64,000 nucleotides of DNA, from NCBI GenBank assembly GCA_049324435.1, contig JBMOOQ010000040.1, positions 62,001-126,000 on the forward strand, read 5' to 3'. Under the pieces are notes generated by a model, which saw nothing but the letters and a program-made list of their open reading frames with translations, ran no database searches and had not been told where the DNA came from. Positions within the stretch are counted from its first letter, which is position 1, and each line of letters begins with the position of its first letter. This stretch comes from Pseudorhodoplanes sp049324435. GTDB taxonomy: Bacteria > Pseudomonadota > Alphaproteobacteria > Rhizobiales > Xanthobacteraceae. Of the stretch, positions 37,281-46,883 are shown in pieces. The position numbers and the translations under genes were made by a program.

Positions 37281-37526
37281 CTATTCGGAAGTCTCTGCGT
37301 GCCTGTTTTCGACCGGTTTAAGGCCGTCGTGTTCGGAGATTTTGCCGGCCTCAACGGGCTGACCCAGGCCGTATCTTTGGTCTGGCCGATATGCGGGAAC
37401 CGGGGCTGCGAAGGACGACAGGGCTGTCGCCCATATTTCGACGCGCGTCACGTCCTTCCGCAGGCCGTCGATCGCCTCGTGGAGCCTTTCGCTGATGCCG
37501 TCGGGTCCTGATGTTTTGCGTGCCAT
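37281..37526 (-). CDS. Small hypothetical protein between recF and gyrB
   Basis: The product (81 aa) begins MARKTSGPDGISERLHEAID and contains a charged helix followed by an aromatic VEIWATALSSF segment, then a Pro-rich tail. A plausible ATG and same-strand position between recF and gyrB support it as a real small gene, but no family is recognised. The flanking gaps (37122-37280 and 37527-37651) hold no other visible gene. Confidence 0.5.
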   Translation of the reverse strand: MARKTSGPDGISERLHEAIDGLRKDVTRVEIWATALSSFAAPVPAYRPDQRYGLGQPVEAGKISEHDGLKPVENRHAETSE

Positions 37527-37651
37527 GTATGCTCAGCCTTTATCCCAGAACAGCGTCCCAGCCTCTCCTTCTGCCTTCGCAGGGACAAAGCGTCACCGCC
37601 GAATGGGTTCCTGACGGATGGACCGGGAAAAGTTGCCCGCGGCAGGGAACC

Positions 37652-38800
37652 TCAGGGGCGGCTTACCAGCCGGCCTTGCGAGACATCCACGATCTGCGCG
37701 GCATCGGCGATATCGGCGAAGGCTTGCGGATCGGCGCCGGTCATCCAGACTTGCGCGCCCAGTTCCGCCAGCGCGTCGAACAGCGCGCGGCGGCGGCCGG
37801 GATCAAGATGCGCCACGACCTCGTCGAGAAGAAGGACAGGGGCATGTCCGGTCATGCCCGCGAGCAGTGCGCCATGCGCAAGAACGAGCCGGATCAGGAT
37901 GGCTTTCTGTTCGCCGGTCGACGCATCCGAAGCCGGAATGCCCTTTGGACCGTACACCACGTCCAGGTCGGTGAGGTGGGGCCCATCGAGCGTGCGCCCG
38001 GCGGCGGCGTCACGGGCGCGATTGTCGCGCAGGATTGTACGGTAGCGTTGCTCGATCTCGGACGCGGCCTCGGACGCTGTCGCGTCCTCCATCCAGCCCT
38101 TGAGCGCAATCTCAGCGAACGGAAACGCAGTCGCCGCGCCCTTGCTTGCGGCCAGCGCCGTTTGCAGACGGCGGACTGTTTCGGCCCGTAGCGCCGCAAC
38201 TGCAACCGCCAGTTCGGCGGTCTCGTGCTCGATCGCATCAAGCCAATGCGTATCCGCCCGCGTATCCTCCAGCAGCCGATTACGCGAGCGCAGCGACCGC
38301 TCCAGCGCCGAGACCCGGCTGGAATGCGACGCATCGACTGCGAGAACCAGGCGGTCGAGAAAGCGCCTCCGATCCGAGGCCGGACCGGTGAACAATCCGT
38401 CCATCGCCGGCGTCAGCCAGATGATCCGCAGATGCTCGGCGAAGTCGGCGGCCGAGCCCGCCGGCTCGCGGTCGATCCGATAAATCCGCGCCGAAGGCCG
38501 CTCGTCGCCATGCGGCGCCTCGATGCCGGTGCCAAGCGTTGCGAGCCCGAGCGCGCCTTCGACTTCGGCAGAGACCGCCCATGAACCGTCGCCTTCGTTG
38601 AAGGCGACCTCCTCGAGCGTGGCGCGCCGCAGACCTCGTCCCGGAAGAAGGAAGGAGATCGCCTCAAGGATATTGGTTTTGCCGGCGCCGTTCGGTCCGA
38701 CCAGGACGATCGGCCGCTCCCCGACAGCAAGGCTCGCGGTGCGGTAGCTGCGGAAATTGGTGAGGCTGAGCCGGAGGATACGGGCTGGGGTCGCGGGCAT
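37652..38800 (-). CDS. recF: RecF recombination and repair protein
   Basis: The product (382 aa) is an SMC-like ATPase that loads RecA at single-strand gaps. It has Walker A GPNGAGKTNILEAI at about 34, the RecF signature STGEQKAILI at about 297 and Walker B VLLLDEVVAHLD at about 325. The N-terminal LTNFRSYRTA segment is diagnostic. It lies downstream of dnaN on the same strand, separated by two hairpins. Confidence 0.95.
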   Translation of the reverse strand: MPATPARILRLSLTNFRSYRTASLAVGERPIVLVGPNGAGKTNILEAISFLLPGRGLRRATLEEVAFNEGDGSWAVSAEVEGALGLATLGTGIEAPHGDERPSARIYRIDREPAGSAADFAEHLRIIWLTPAMDGLFTGPASDRRRFLDRLVLAVDASHSSRVSALERSLRSRNRLLEDTRADTHWLDAIEHETAELAVAVAALRAETVRRLQTALAASKGAATAFPFAEIALKGWMEDATASEAASEIEQRYRTILRDNRARDAAAGRTLDGPHLTDLDVVYGPKGIPASDASTGEQKAILIRLVLAHGALLAGMTGHAPVLLLDEVVAHLDPGRRRALFDALAELGAQVWMTGADPQAFADIADAAQIVDVSQGRLVSRP

Positions 38801-38820
38801 AGGCGGAATATCACTATCCG

Positions 38821-38888
38821 CTCGTCCCCGCGAAAGCGGGGACTCAGGACATTTCGTACCGGATTCCCGCCGGTGCGGGAATGAGCGT
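38821..38888. repeat. REP-like double hairpin between dnaN and recF
   Basis: Two perfect 8-bp stems with 4-base loops stand side by side: 38824-38843 (GTCCCCGC/GCGGGGAC) and 38863-38882 (ATTCCCGC/GCGGGAAT). Such C/G-rich twin hairpins are dispersed in Rhizobiales genomes. Here they may act as a transcript stabiliser or partial terminator inside the dnaN-recF operon. Confidence 0.72.
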
Positions 38889-38912
38889 AGACAAGGGGCC
38901 CGCCGCCAGCGG

Positions 38913-40034
38913 CTATACCCGCATTGGCATCAGCACGTAGAGCGAACGGCCGCCGTCCTTCTCTTGGATCAAGGTCGGAGAACCGGGGTCGGCGAGTTTC
39001 AGCACCGCGACCTCGCCTTCGATCTGCGAGGCGATATCGAGCAGGTAGCGCGAATTGAAGCCGATATCGAGCGGATCGGAATCGTACTCGACCTCCAGCT
39101 CTTCGGTTGCGCTGCCGGAATCCGGATTATTGACCGAGAGCGTCAGCTTGCCGCCGGCCAGCGCGAGTTTCACCGCGCGCCCGCGCTCGCTCGACACCGT
39201 GGAGACGCGATCGACCGCGTGCTCGAACTCGTTCTTGTCGACCTGCAGGATTTTCGAGTTGCCAAGCGGGATCACAGGTCCGTAGTCGGGGAAGGTGCCG
39301 TCGATCAGTTTCGAGGTGAGCACCACGTCGCCGATGGTGAAGCGGATTTTCGAGGTCGACAGCTCGATCAGGATTTCAGCCTCGGAATCCTCGATCAGCC
39401 GCTGGACTTCGCCCACAGTCTTACGCGGCACGATCACGCCCGGCATGCCCTTGGCGCCGGACGGCAGCGGTATTTCGAATTGCGCCAAACGATGGCCGTC
39501 GGTCGCGACAGCGCGCAGCGTTTCGGTCTTGCTGCTGCTGGTCGCGGTGTGGAGAAAAATGCCGTTGAGGTAATAACGGGTCTCTTCGGTCGAGATCGCA
39601 AACTGCGTCTTGTCGATCATCTTCTTCAGATCGGCCGCGGGCAGCCTGAAGCTGTGCGTCATATCGCCGGCATTGAGATCGGGGAAGTCGCTTTCCGGCA
39701 GTGTCTGCAAGGTAAAGCGCGAACGGCCGGCGCGGATCGTGAGAACGCCGCGCTCGCCGGATGCTTCCAGAATGATCTGCGACCCTTCCGGAAGCTTGCG
39801 CACGATGTCGTAGAACATATGCGCCGGAACTGTGGTCGATCCGCCCGGCGATACCTCGGCGGCGATGCTCTCGTTGACCTCGAGATCGAGATCGGTCGCC
39901 TTCAGCGCGAGCTTTCCACGCTCGGCGCGGATCAGGATATTCGCAAGAATCGGAATGGTATTGCGGCGTTCGACCACGCGATGCACGTGGCCGAGCGATT
40001 TGAGCAATTGCGCGCGCTCGACAGTGACCTTCAT
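38913..40034 (-). CDS. dnaN: DNA polymerase III beta sliding clamp
   Basis: The product (373 aa) is the ring-shaped processivity clamp, with three similar domains. It begins MKVTVERAQLLKSLGHV and ends YVLMPMRV, both characteristic. ATDGHRLA is conserved in the middle domain. The ATG at 40034 starts at the conserved N-terminus; a longer frame to 40148 encodes a non-conserved leader in the dnaA-dnaN gap. Confidence 0.96.
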   Translation of the reverse strand: MKVTVERAQLLKSLGHVHRVVERRNTIPILANILIRAERGKLALKATDLDLEVNESIAAEVSPGGSTTVPAHMFYDIVRKLPEGSQIILEASGERGVLTIRAGRSRFTLQTLPESDFPDLNAGDMTHSFRLPAADLKKMIDKTQFAISTEETRYYLNGIFLHTATSSSKTETLRAVATDGHRLAQFEIPLPSGAKGMPGVIVPRKTVGEVQRLIEDSEAEILIELSTSKIRFTIGDVVLTSKLIDGTFPDYGPVIPLGNSKILQVDKNEFEHAVDRVSTVSSERGRAVKLALAGGKLTLSVNNPDSGSATEELEVEYDSDPLDIGFNSRYLLDIASQIEGEVAVLKLADPGSPTLIQEKDGGRSLYVLMPMRV

Positions 40035-40169
40035 CTCGCAAAACCCTGACGCGCCGGGACCAGCGCCGCTGTGACGGTGTCCGGCCGCCGGCGATGGACC
40101 GGACGGCCGGGGGGACGCGAAAGTGCCGTGCCGAGCTGCTTTCGGCAAGCCCCTTTCGCGCGCGTCCCG

Positions 40170-41612
40170 TCATTCCATCTGCAATTGGCGCTTCAGGGCG
40201 TCGACTTCGTCGGCCAGAGCGGTGTCGTTGCCGAGCAGATTCTCGATCTTGCGCACCGCATGCAGGACGGTGGTGTGGTCGCGGCCGCCAAACCGGCGTC
40301 CGATCTCAGGCAGGGAGCGCAGCGTCAGCGTCTTGGCCAGATACATCGCGACCTGGCGTGGACGCACGACGTTGGCCGTCCGGCGCGACGACAAAAGGTC
40401 GGAGCGGCTGACATTGTATTGCCGCGCGACGACGCGCTGGATGTCCTCGATCTTGACCCGCTTCGGCTCCTGCGGGCGGATCAGATCGCGCACTTCGCGC
40501 TCAGCTACTTCCATGGTCATCGGCTGCCCGGTCAGCTTGCTGAGCGCCAGCAGGCGGTTCAGCGCACCTTCCAGGTCGCGGCCGTTATGGGTGACCGATT
40601 TCGCGATGAAGGACACGACATTGTCCGGAACCTCGAAACCCGGATGGTGCGAGCGCGCGGCCATGACCCGGTTCTTGAGGATTTCGAAACGCAGTTCCTC
40701 GCCGAGCGGTCCCATCTCCACCACAAGTCCGCCGGCCAGACGCGAGCGCACCCGGTCGTCCAGCGTTTCGAGGTCCGATGGCGGTCGGTCGGCAGCGATC
40801 ACGACCTGGCGGCCGGCATCGATCAGCGCATTCAGCGTGTGGCAGAACTCGGCCTGCATGTTCTTGCCGGTCAGGAATTGCAGATCGTCGATCACCAGCA
40901 CGTCGATTCCGCGCAAAGCCTCCTTGAAGGCGATCGCATTCTGAGTCTTCAGCGCCGTGACGAAACCGTACATGAACTTTTCGGCGGTGAGATACAGGAT
41001 CTTGCGGTCGCCATTTGCGTTGCCCGCCCAGGTGATGGCCTGCAGCAGGTGAGTTTTGCCAAGTCCGACGCCGGCATGGATGTAGAGCGGGTTGAACATG
41101 ACAAGGTCGCCACGCCGCGCCGTCGCAACTTGCTTTGCTGCCGCATGCGTCAGGGTGTTGGATCGTCCGACCACGAAGGTATCGAAGGTCAGCCGCGGAT
41201 CGAGCGGCGATCCGCCCGATGCTTCGTGCGCTGCCGAAACCGGAAGCGCAGACGATCCAATCAGACGCGGTTCTGCGACAGGCGCCTTCTCGACGCGCTG
41301 CTCACGGACCGGCTCCGTCTGTTCATCGGCGCGCGGCTTCGCCGGCGGCGCTTTGATCGCGGCGGTCCGTACCGTCAGCTCGATCCGCTGAACCGCGCGT
41401 TCTTCCGCCTGCCAGCAGCGCAGCACGCGATCGCTGTAGTGCGATTGAATCCAGCTTTTCAGAAAGCGCGTCGGCACCGACAGACGTGCGGTGTCCTTAT
41501 CGACGCCTTCCAGGTCCATGCGAGCGAACCAGCTCGAAAAAATATCGTCGCCAACTTCTGCCTTGAGCCGGCCCTTGACCCGGGACCAACGCTCTTGCTC
41601 CAGACTCGTCAT
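40170..41612 (-). CDS. dnaA: Chromosomal replication initiator DnaA
   Basis: The product (480 aa) has all four DnaA domains. Domain I is at 1-85 and a variable Pro/Glu-rich domain II at about 90-140. The AAA+ domain III has FDTFVVGRSN, Walker A HAGVGLGKTHLL (about 180) and VLVIDDLQFL (about 240). Domain IV contains the DnaA-box reading motif GGRDHTTVLHAVRKIE near the C-terminus. It is followed by dnaN after 135 bases. Confidence 0.97.
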   Translation of the reverse strand: MTSLEQERWSRVKGRLKAEVGDDIFSSWFARMDLEGVDKDTARLSVPTRFLKSWIQSHYSDRVLRCWQAEERAVQRIELTVRTAAIKAPPAKPRADEQTEPVREQRVEKAPVAEPRLIGSSALPVSAAHEASGGSPLDPRLTFDTFVVGRSNTLTHAAAKQVATARRGDLVMFNPLYIHAGVGLGKTHLLQAITWAGNANGDRKILYLTAEKFMYGFVTALKTQNAIAFKEALRGIDVLVIDDLQFLTGKNMQAEFCHTLNALIDAGRQVVIAADRPPSDLETLDDRVRSRLAGGLVVEMGPLGEELRFEILKNRVMAARSHHPGFEVPDNVVSFIAKSVTHNGRDLEGALNRLLALSKLTGQPMTMEVAEREVRDLIRPQEPKRVKIEDIQRVVARQYNVSRSDLLSSRRTANVVRPRQVAMYLAKTLTLRSLPEIGRRFGGRDHTTVLHAVRKIENLLGNDTALADEVDALKRQLQME

Positions 41613-42600
41613 TTCGGTTGCCTCTTCCCGAATGTCGAAAACCGATGGGTGACATGCCGGGGCGATACCGCCCGGTTTCGGGATCGCGGCTCATCGTGCT
41701 GCAATGGCGACGTGAAGGACGTCTAAGCTATCGGACTAAAGAACACTCCGACCGAACCTTGCGACAACGAATGAGCGAGATCCCCGGTCATCGATCGGGG
41801 GGAGAAGCAGCTCCAAGAGAGCCCGTGGCAATCATCGCTGGCCACAGGTGGTCCGCCGCACCCGGCGCAAACCGGGCAAAGTCCTGTCTGAAATCGTCTT
41901 GCCGCTCAGTCTGGCGCGCCTGGAATCGTCTGCGCGTGCGGCGTTTGTGCCTCGTCTGACCCGTCGTCATAACTCCCCCTACCATCCGCGCGCCTCCACG
42001 CGGTGGACCGATTTTTGTCGACGTTAGAGTTCCGGGAGCTTCCCAGCGACGCAAATACAATTACGCAGCGCCGCAAAGTTCAGCAGTGAAATCGTGCCTT
42101 CTAGTTCGTCCTGGTTGTCGTTGCTCTCGCCGAGATCAAGCCGATGAGAAATTTAGACACAGCTCACCCGTCCTCATCTTTCGTGAGTTTTCAACTAGAC
42201 CATTTACTTGAAGGCCGCCGCTGCAGTGCGCGGCGGTGTTTTGAAGATACACGCGCGCCCTCAAACTGCAACGGCTTTGTCTCGCGCAGACTTGCGGCAA
42301 AGTGTGGAGCGCGCGCAAACGCTGCGCATTTCATGCGTTTGTCACTGCAACGTCTTGAATCGCCGCATGCTTTTCGCGCGCAGAAGGTCGTTTGGCAGCA
42401 AGCGGAATTTTCGTCACGTCAGATGCGGCCGCTCGGTTTTGAAAGTCCCTGCCGCGCTATGGCTGTAAATCGTTATTTTTCCGACGTTTTTTGTGCTCAA
42501 AATTCAAAGTAATGCGCATGGTGGGCGATCGCCATGGCGCATCGATGCGCGGTGCCGGCGCCGAAAGTGTGACACGCTTGCGACACCTGGAGCACAAAGC
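41613..42600. other. About 1-kb non-coding spacer upstream of dnaA
   Basis: No gene is supported here. Short open frames on the plus strand (for example 42144-42512) have no recognisable motif and unusual composition. The half nearer rpsT is visibly richer in A/T. It should contain the dnaA promoter and perhaps regulatory RNA or protein sites. Neither a cluster of TTATCCACA-like DnaA boxes nor an AT-rich unwinding element was seen by eye, so it is not called an origin. Confidence 0.55.
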
Positions 42601-42625
42601 AAAAGACCCGGCAGAGCCGGGTCTT
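42601..42625 (-). terminator. rpsT terminator
   Basis: A perfect 10-bp stem AAGACCCGGC/GCCGGGTCTT with a 3-base loop begins 28 bases after the rpsT stop. On the minus strand it is followed by TTTTGC. Confidence 0.88.
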
Positions 42626-42652
42626 CAAAACGCGATGGGTGTTTGCGAGCGT

Positions 42653-42922
42653 TCAGGCGTTGGCGAGCTTCGCCACCCGCATCGTGAGACGCGAGACCTT
42701 GCGGCTCGCGGTCTTCTTGTGAACGATGCCCTTCTGGCTGGCCCGCATGATCTGCGGCTCGGCGGCCTTCAGCGCAGCAAGCGCGGCGTTGCGGTCGCCG
42801 TCGGCAATCGCCTCTTCGACCTTGCGGATGAATCCGCGCATCATCGAGCGGCGATGCTGGTTGATCTTGGTGCGGCGTGCGATCACGCGCGTCTTCTTCT
42901 TAGCCGATTTCGTATTGGCCAT
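42653..42922 (-). CDS. rpsT: 30S ribosomal protein S20
   Basis: The product (89 aa) is S20, a helical 16S rRNA binding protein. It begins MANTKSAKKKTRVIARRTKIN and contains the conserved basic segments VHKKTASRKVSRL near its end. Length is normal. It is monocistronic with its own terminator, upstream of dnaA as in many Rhizobiales. Confidence 0.97.
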   Translation of the reverse strand: MANTKSAKKKTRVIARRTKINQHRRSMMRGFIRKVEEAIADGDRNAALAALKAAEPQIMRASQKGIVHKKTASRKVSRLTMRVAKLANA

Positions 42923-42990
42923 GGGGCCCTCTGCGACAAAGGTCCGGGCGCATCTCTTGCGCGGCCGGACGGGTAATTTTGGAAAAATGA

Positions 42991-43014
42991 GAGGCGGCGG
43001 AAGCCCGCCGCCTC
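42991..43014 (-). terminator. Terminator of the DapA-family gene
   Basis: The 10-bp stem GAGGCGGCGG/CCGCCGCCTC with a 4-base loop begins 71 bases after the stop codon at 43085. On the minus strand TCATTTTT follows. Confidence 0.85.
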
Positions 43015-43084
43015 ATTTGACCGGGTTTATAGTCGCCGGGCGGGGTTCCGTCAATGAACGAAAAACGCCGCCGGAAACCCGTCT

Positions 43085-43987
43085 TCAGGCCACCTTCCGG
43101 GCCCGGACGGCGTCGTATCCGGCGATTATTGCGGTCCGGTCGGCTGCCGAGGGCTCGGCGAGCGGCGGTTTGACGGCCGCCAGGGCCGGATCGCCGTGGA
43201 TATGGGCCAGCAGGGCCTTGATGCCGGAGACCAGGGGCTTGCCATTGAACAGATTGCGGATCGTGACCGCCTGTTCCGAGGCGGCGGCGTCACCGGACGC
43301 CCAGGCGCGCTGACAGAGATCGGCGTTGCAATTCGCCGTGGCGGAAATGCAGCCGGCGAACACGCCCGAGCGGGCTTCCAGCAAAGCTGCTTCCGTGGAC
43401 GGGAAGACATCGAAGCCCGGTTCGACCTGGGCTGCCTCGCGGGCATAGGCCATGTCGCCGGACGAGTCCTTGAGGCCGACGATCCGGCCGCGATGGGCGT
43501 CCAGCAGGCGCCGGATCAGAGCGACATGCCAAGGCAGGCCGGATTGCGCCGGGAAATGATAGAGGTACAGCGGGATCGGATTGTCGGCAGTGGCTGCCAC
43601 GATCGCGTCGATATAGGCCACGAGCCCGTCGTCCGGCACGCCCTTGTAATAAAACGGCGGCAGCACCAGCGCACCGGCAAAGCCGAGGCCCGCGGCATGC
43701 CGGGTCAGTGCGATGGCGTCCGATACGGCGGCAGCGCCGGTGCCGACCATCAGGCGCTGCATCGGCATGCCGTTGTCGCGATAGGCGCTCATCAGGCCCA
43801 TGCGCTCGTCGCGCGAGAAGGACGTCGCCTCGCCGGTGGTGCCGAGCACGTTCAGCCCGTCGCAGCCATTGTCGAGCAGGAATCGCGCGAGTTTCAGCGA
43901 ACGCGCATGATCGATTGCGCCGTCCTTCTCGATAATGGTCGCGACAGCAGCAATCACGCCGCGCAAAGTTCTTTTGGTTGTCATCAT
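43085..43987 (-). CDS. Dihydrodipicolinate synthase family lyase
   Basis: The product (300 aa) is a DapA/N-acetylneuraminate lyase fold enzyme. It has GTTGEATS at 49-56, the tyrosine region YLYHFPAQSG at 141-150 and the Schiff-base lysine K173 in VGLKDSSGD. It makes or cleaves a 2-oxo acid via a Schiff base. The FPAQSG variation and the lack of lysine-pathway neighbours suggest a catabolic aldolase or lyase rather than biosynthetic DapA. Confidence 0.87.
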   Translation of the reverse strand: MMTTKRTLRGVIAAVATIIEKDGAIDHARSLKLARFLLDNGCDGLNVLGTTGEATSFSRDERMGLMSAYRDNGMPMQRLMVGTGAAAVSDAIALTRHAAGLGFAGALVLPPFYYKGVPDDGLVAYIDAIVAATADNPIPLYLYHFPAQSGLPWHVALIRRLLDAHRGRIVGLKDSSGDMAYAREAAQVEPGFDVFPSTEAALLEARSGVFAGCISATANCNADLCQRAWASGDAAASEQAVTIRNLFNGKPLVSGIKALLAHIHGDPALAAVKPPLAEPSAADRTAIIAGYDAVRARKVA

Positions 43988-44001
43988 GGTCCCCGGTCAA
44001 C

Positions 44002-44059
44002 GCGAATAGTGAGCAGCGGACAGAAGAACCGCTATTGCTATTCGCAATTTTCTATTCGC
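44002..44059. repeat. GAATAG inverted repeat cluster
   Basis: GCGAATAG at 44002-44009 can pair with CTATTCGC at 44038-44045 or 44052-44059, with extra imperfect pairing of GAGCAGCGG to CCGCTATTG inside. It sits between the malic enzyme stop and the DapA-family start on the minus strand. Similar GAATAG/CTATTC iterations are frequent in Rhizobiales spacers. It may end or attenuate malic enzyme transcription. Confidence 0.55.
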
Positions 44060-44063
44060 CTCT

Positions 44064-46346
44064 TTATCCACTCACATTATACGCCGCCAGCGCGGCCATG
44101 TTGACGAGCGTCGTATCCTTGGCGCCGAGAGGCGCGATCTGCACCGGACGGTCGAGGCCCACGAGGATCGGCCCGATTACCGTCGAGCCGCCGAGTTCCT
44201 GCAGCAGCTTGGTCGAGATCGAGGCGGAGTGGAACGCCGGCATCACCAGCACATTGGCAGGGCCGGTGAGGCGGCAGAACGGATAGGCGGTCTGCAATTC
44301 CGGATTCATCGCGACATCCGCAGCCATCTCTCCGTCATATTCGAAATCGACGCGGCGCTGATCGAGAATGCGCACCGCCTCCTGGACATGCGCCGCACGC
44401 TCGCCGGGCGGATGGCCAAAGGTGGAGAAGGCGAGCAGGGCGAGGCGCGGCTCGTATCCGAGCCGTCGCGCGACACCCGCAACTTCGACGGCGATATCGG
44501 CGAGATCCCTCGCATTCGGCATTTCGGTCACTGCCGTATCCGCGACGATGACGGTGCGGCCGCGCGGGGCCAGCACGAGCGACACGCCGATGACGCGGTG
44601 GCCCGGCTTCGGATCGATGCAACGGCGCACGTCTTCCAGCGCCACCGAGAAGTTGCGGGTGACGCCTGTCACCAGGGCATCGGCATCGCCGAGTGCCACC
44701 ATGCAGGCAGCGAAATGATTGCGGTCGGTATTGACCAGCCGCTGGCAGTCGCGGACGAGGTAACCTTTGCGCTGCAACCTTTCGTACAGATAGCTCGCAT
44801 AGTCGGCGTTGCGGCGCGACAGCGCGGCATTGACGATCTGGATGTTGTCGCCGAGTTCGACACCGAGCTCTTCGGCGGCGGCACGAATGCGGTCCTCGCG
44901 TCCGACGAGAAGCGCCGTGCCGAGCCCCTGATGCACAAAGCTCGCGGCGCCACGGATCACCTGTTCTTCCTCGCCTTCGGCGAAGACTACGCGCTTGGGC
45001 GAACGGCGCAGCCGGTCATAGACCCGCTGCAGCACGCCTGCGACCGGATCGCGCCGGGTGCGCAATTGCTGGCGATAGCCGTCCATATCCACGATCGGCT
45101 TGCGCGCCACGCCGGTGTCCATCGCGGCCTTGGCGACGGCGGGCGGCACGAACGAGATCAGCCGCGGATCGAACGGCACCGGGATGATGTAGTCCGGCCC
45201 GAATTTCGGCCGCGCGCCATAAGCTGCGGCGACCTCGTCCGGGACGTCCTCGCGCGCAAGCTCTGCCAGCGCCTGGGCGGCCGCGATTTTCATCTCCATG
45301 TTGATGGTGGTGGCGCGCACATCGAGCGCCCCACGGAAGATGTAGGGAAAGCCGAGAACGTTATTGATCTGGTTCGGATAGTCGGACCGGCCGGTCGCCA
45401 TGATGGCGTCGTCGCGCACCTCCGCGACCTCCTCCGCCGTGATTTCCGGGTCCGGATTGGCCATGGCAAAGATGATCGGCTTGTCCGCCATCGACTTGAC
45501 CATGTCCTTGGTGACGGCGCCTTTTGCCGACAGGCCGAAAAACACGTCGGCGCCGGCCAGAGCCTCCGCGAGCGTACGCGCCTTCGTTGGCACGGCATGC
45601 GCCGACTTCCACTGGTTCATGCCGTCGGTCCGGCCCTGATAGATCACGCCCTTGGTGTCGCACAGGATCAGGTTTTCTTTCGGAAAGCCGATGGCTTGCA
45701 GAAGTTCGAGGCAGGCGATACCGGCGGCGCCCGCTCCGTTGCAGACGAGCTTGGTCGTCTTCACGTCGCGCCCGGTCAGATGCAGCGCATTGATCAGTCC
45801 GGCAGCGGCGATGATCGCGGTACCGTGCTGATCGTCGTGGAACACCGGGATATCGAGCAGCTCGCGCAGCTTCTGCTCGATGATGAAACACTCGGGCGCC
45901 TTGATGTCCTCAAGATTGATACCGCCCCATCCTTTGCCGAGCAGCTTTACGCAATTGATGAATTCGTCCGGATCCTCGGTCGAGACTTCGAGGTCGATCG
46001 AGTCGACATCGGCAAAGCGTTTGAACAGCACTGCCTTGCCTTCCATGACGGGCTTGGCCGCCAGTGCGCCGCGGTTGCCAAGGCCGAGGATCGCGGTGCC
46101 GTTGGTGATGACCGCGACGAAATTGCCCTTGGTCGTATAGTCGTAGGCGCGGCTCTCGTCCTCGGCGATGGCAAGGACCGGGATCGCAACGCCCGGCGAA
46201 TAGGCGAGCGAGAGGTCGCGCTGGGTCGCCATCGGCTTGGTCGCGATGACCTCGAGCTTTCCAGGGCGGCCCTCGGAATGGAACAGAAGCGCTTCCTGAT
46301 CGGTAAAGTGCGGCCGTTTGGAACGGCGCGGAGGCATGGAGGGCAT
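44064..46346 (-). CDS. maeB: NADP-type malic enzyme with C-terminal phosphotransacetylase-like domain
   Basis: The product (760 aa) is a MaeB-type fusion. Residues about 15-430 are malic enzyme, with SLAYSPGVA (about 47), the catalytic segment EGKAVLFKRFADVDSIDLE (about 100) and NGAGAAGIA (about 197) for NAD(P). Residues about 435-760 resemble phosphotransacetylase, usually a non-catalytic regulatory part that responds to acetyl-CoA. It decarboxylates malate to pyruvate in the cytoplasm, central to dicarboxylate use in rhizobia. Whether it prefers NAD (Dme) or NADP (Tme) cannot be read here. Confidence 0.93.
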   Translation of the reverse strand: MPSMPPRRSKRPHFTDQEALLFHSEGRPGKLEVIATKPMATQRDLSLAYSPGVAIPVLAIAEDESRAYDYTTKGNFVAVITNGTAILGLGNRGALAAKPVMEGKAVLFKRFADVDSIDLEVSTEDPDEFINCVKLLGKGWGGINLEDIKAPECFIIEQKLRELLDIPVFHDDQHGTAIIAAAGLINALHLTGRDVKTTKLVCNGAGAAGIACLELLQAIGFPKENLILCDTKGVIYQGRTDGMNQWKSAHAVPTKARTLAEALAGADVFFGLSAKGAVTKDMVKSMADKPIIFAMANPDPEITAEEVAEVRDDAIMATGRSDYPNQINNVLGFPYIFRGALDVRATTINMEMKIAAAQALAELAREDVPDEVAAAYGARPKFGPDYIIPVPFDPRLISFVPPAVAKAAMDTGVARKPIVDMDGYRQQLRTRRDPVAGVLQRVYDRLRRSPKRVVFAEGEEEQVIRGAASFVHQGLGTALLVGREDRIRAAAEELGVELGDNIQIVNAALSRRNADYASYLYERLQRKGYLVRDCQRLVNTDRNHFAACMVALGDADALVTGVTRNFSVALEDVRRCIDPKPGHRVIGVSLVLAPRGRTVIVADTAVTEMPNARDLADIAVEVAGVARRLGYEPRLALLAFSTFGHPPGERAAHVQEAVRILDQRRVDFEYDGEMAADVAMNPELQTAYPFCRLTGPANVLVMPAFHSASISTKLLQELGGSTVIGPILVGLDRPVQIAPLGAKDTTLVNMAALAAYNVSG

Positions 46347-46541
46347 TTCAACTCCCTGAACTCAACTCGTTTTTTGGGCGCGAGCCCATCCGGCACGACC
46401 CTAGCGGAACCCGGCCGTGATGCTCAAGGGATGAACCTGATGCAGAATTGCCGCGACCATTCCGGTTGAACGGGGCGGCGCGGGACGGTATCGACTGTCT
46501 GGTCCGCGCCGGCCTTCCTCGGATGTGTGGGACCCCAAAAC

Positions 46542-46859
46542 ATGATCCGCGCGTTGCTGCGACTGATCGGCGTGATTTTCCTCGCCGCGGCTTTTATTCT
46601 CGGTGTTTATGACGGTGCCCGCTCGATCGCGGACAGCCGCGTGCACCTTTACAAGCTCGGGCAGCTGTGGACCGACATCCATGCAGCGAGCCAGCAAGCG
46701 GCGCAGACCAAGGTGCAGGAGAGTTTGCCGGCGGTGGTATGGGATCCCATCCTGGCAACGGTGCTGGACCAGCCCGCCTGGCTGATTTTCGGCATTGTCG
46801 GAACGGTGCTGATCCTGCTCGGCCGCAAGCGCAAGCCGCTGATCGGCTACGCGCGCTGA
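46542..46859 (+). CDS. Small two-helix membrane protein of unknown function
   Basis: The product (105 aa) has a helix at 5-24, a periplasmic segment of about 50 residues and a second helix at about 80-96, followed by a basic tail RKRKP. No family is recognised. The ATG at 46542 starts directly at the first helix. It converges with the GlcG-like gene. Confidence 0.65.
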   Translation: MIRALLRLIGVIFLAAAFILGVYDGARSIADSRVHLYKLGQLWTDIHAASQQAAQTKVQESLPAVVWDPILATVLDQPAWLIFGIVGTVLILLGRKRKPLIGYAR

Positions 46860-46883
46860 TCCGTCCGGCGGCAACTGGCGCGG

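Noticed and set aside
42144..42512. A 122-residue plus-strand frame in the dnaA-rpsT spacer
   Set aside because: No ribosome site, no motif and odd composition; treated as non-coding.
41613..44080. A chromosomal origin near dnaA
   Set aside because: Only one weak DnaA-box-like site (TTATCCACT near 44065) was seen, not a cluster. In many alphaproteobacteria oriC lies near hemE, not dnaA.
44229..46469. A 746-residue plus-strand open frame
   Set aside because: It is antisense to the malic enzyme gene and has the same shadow composition.
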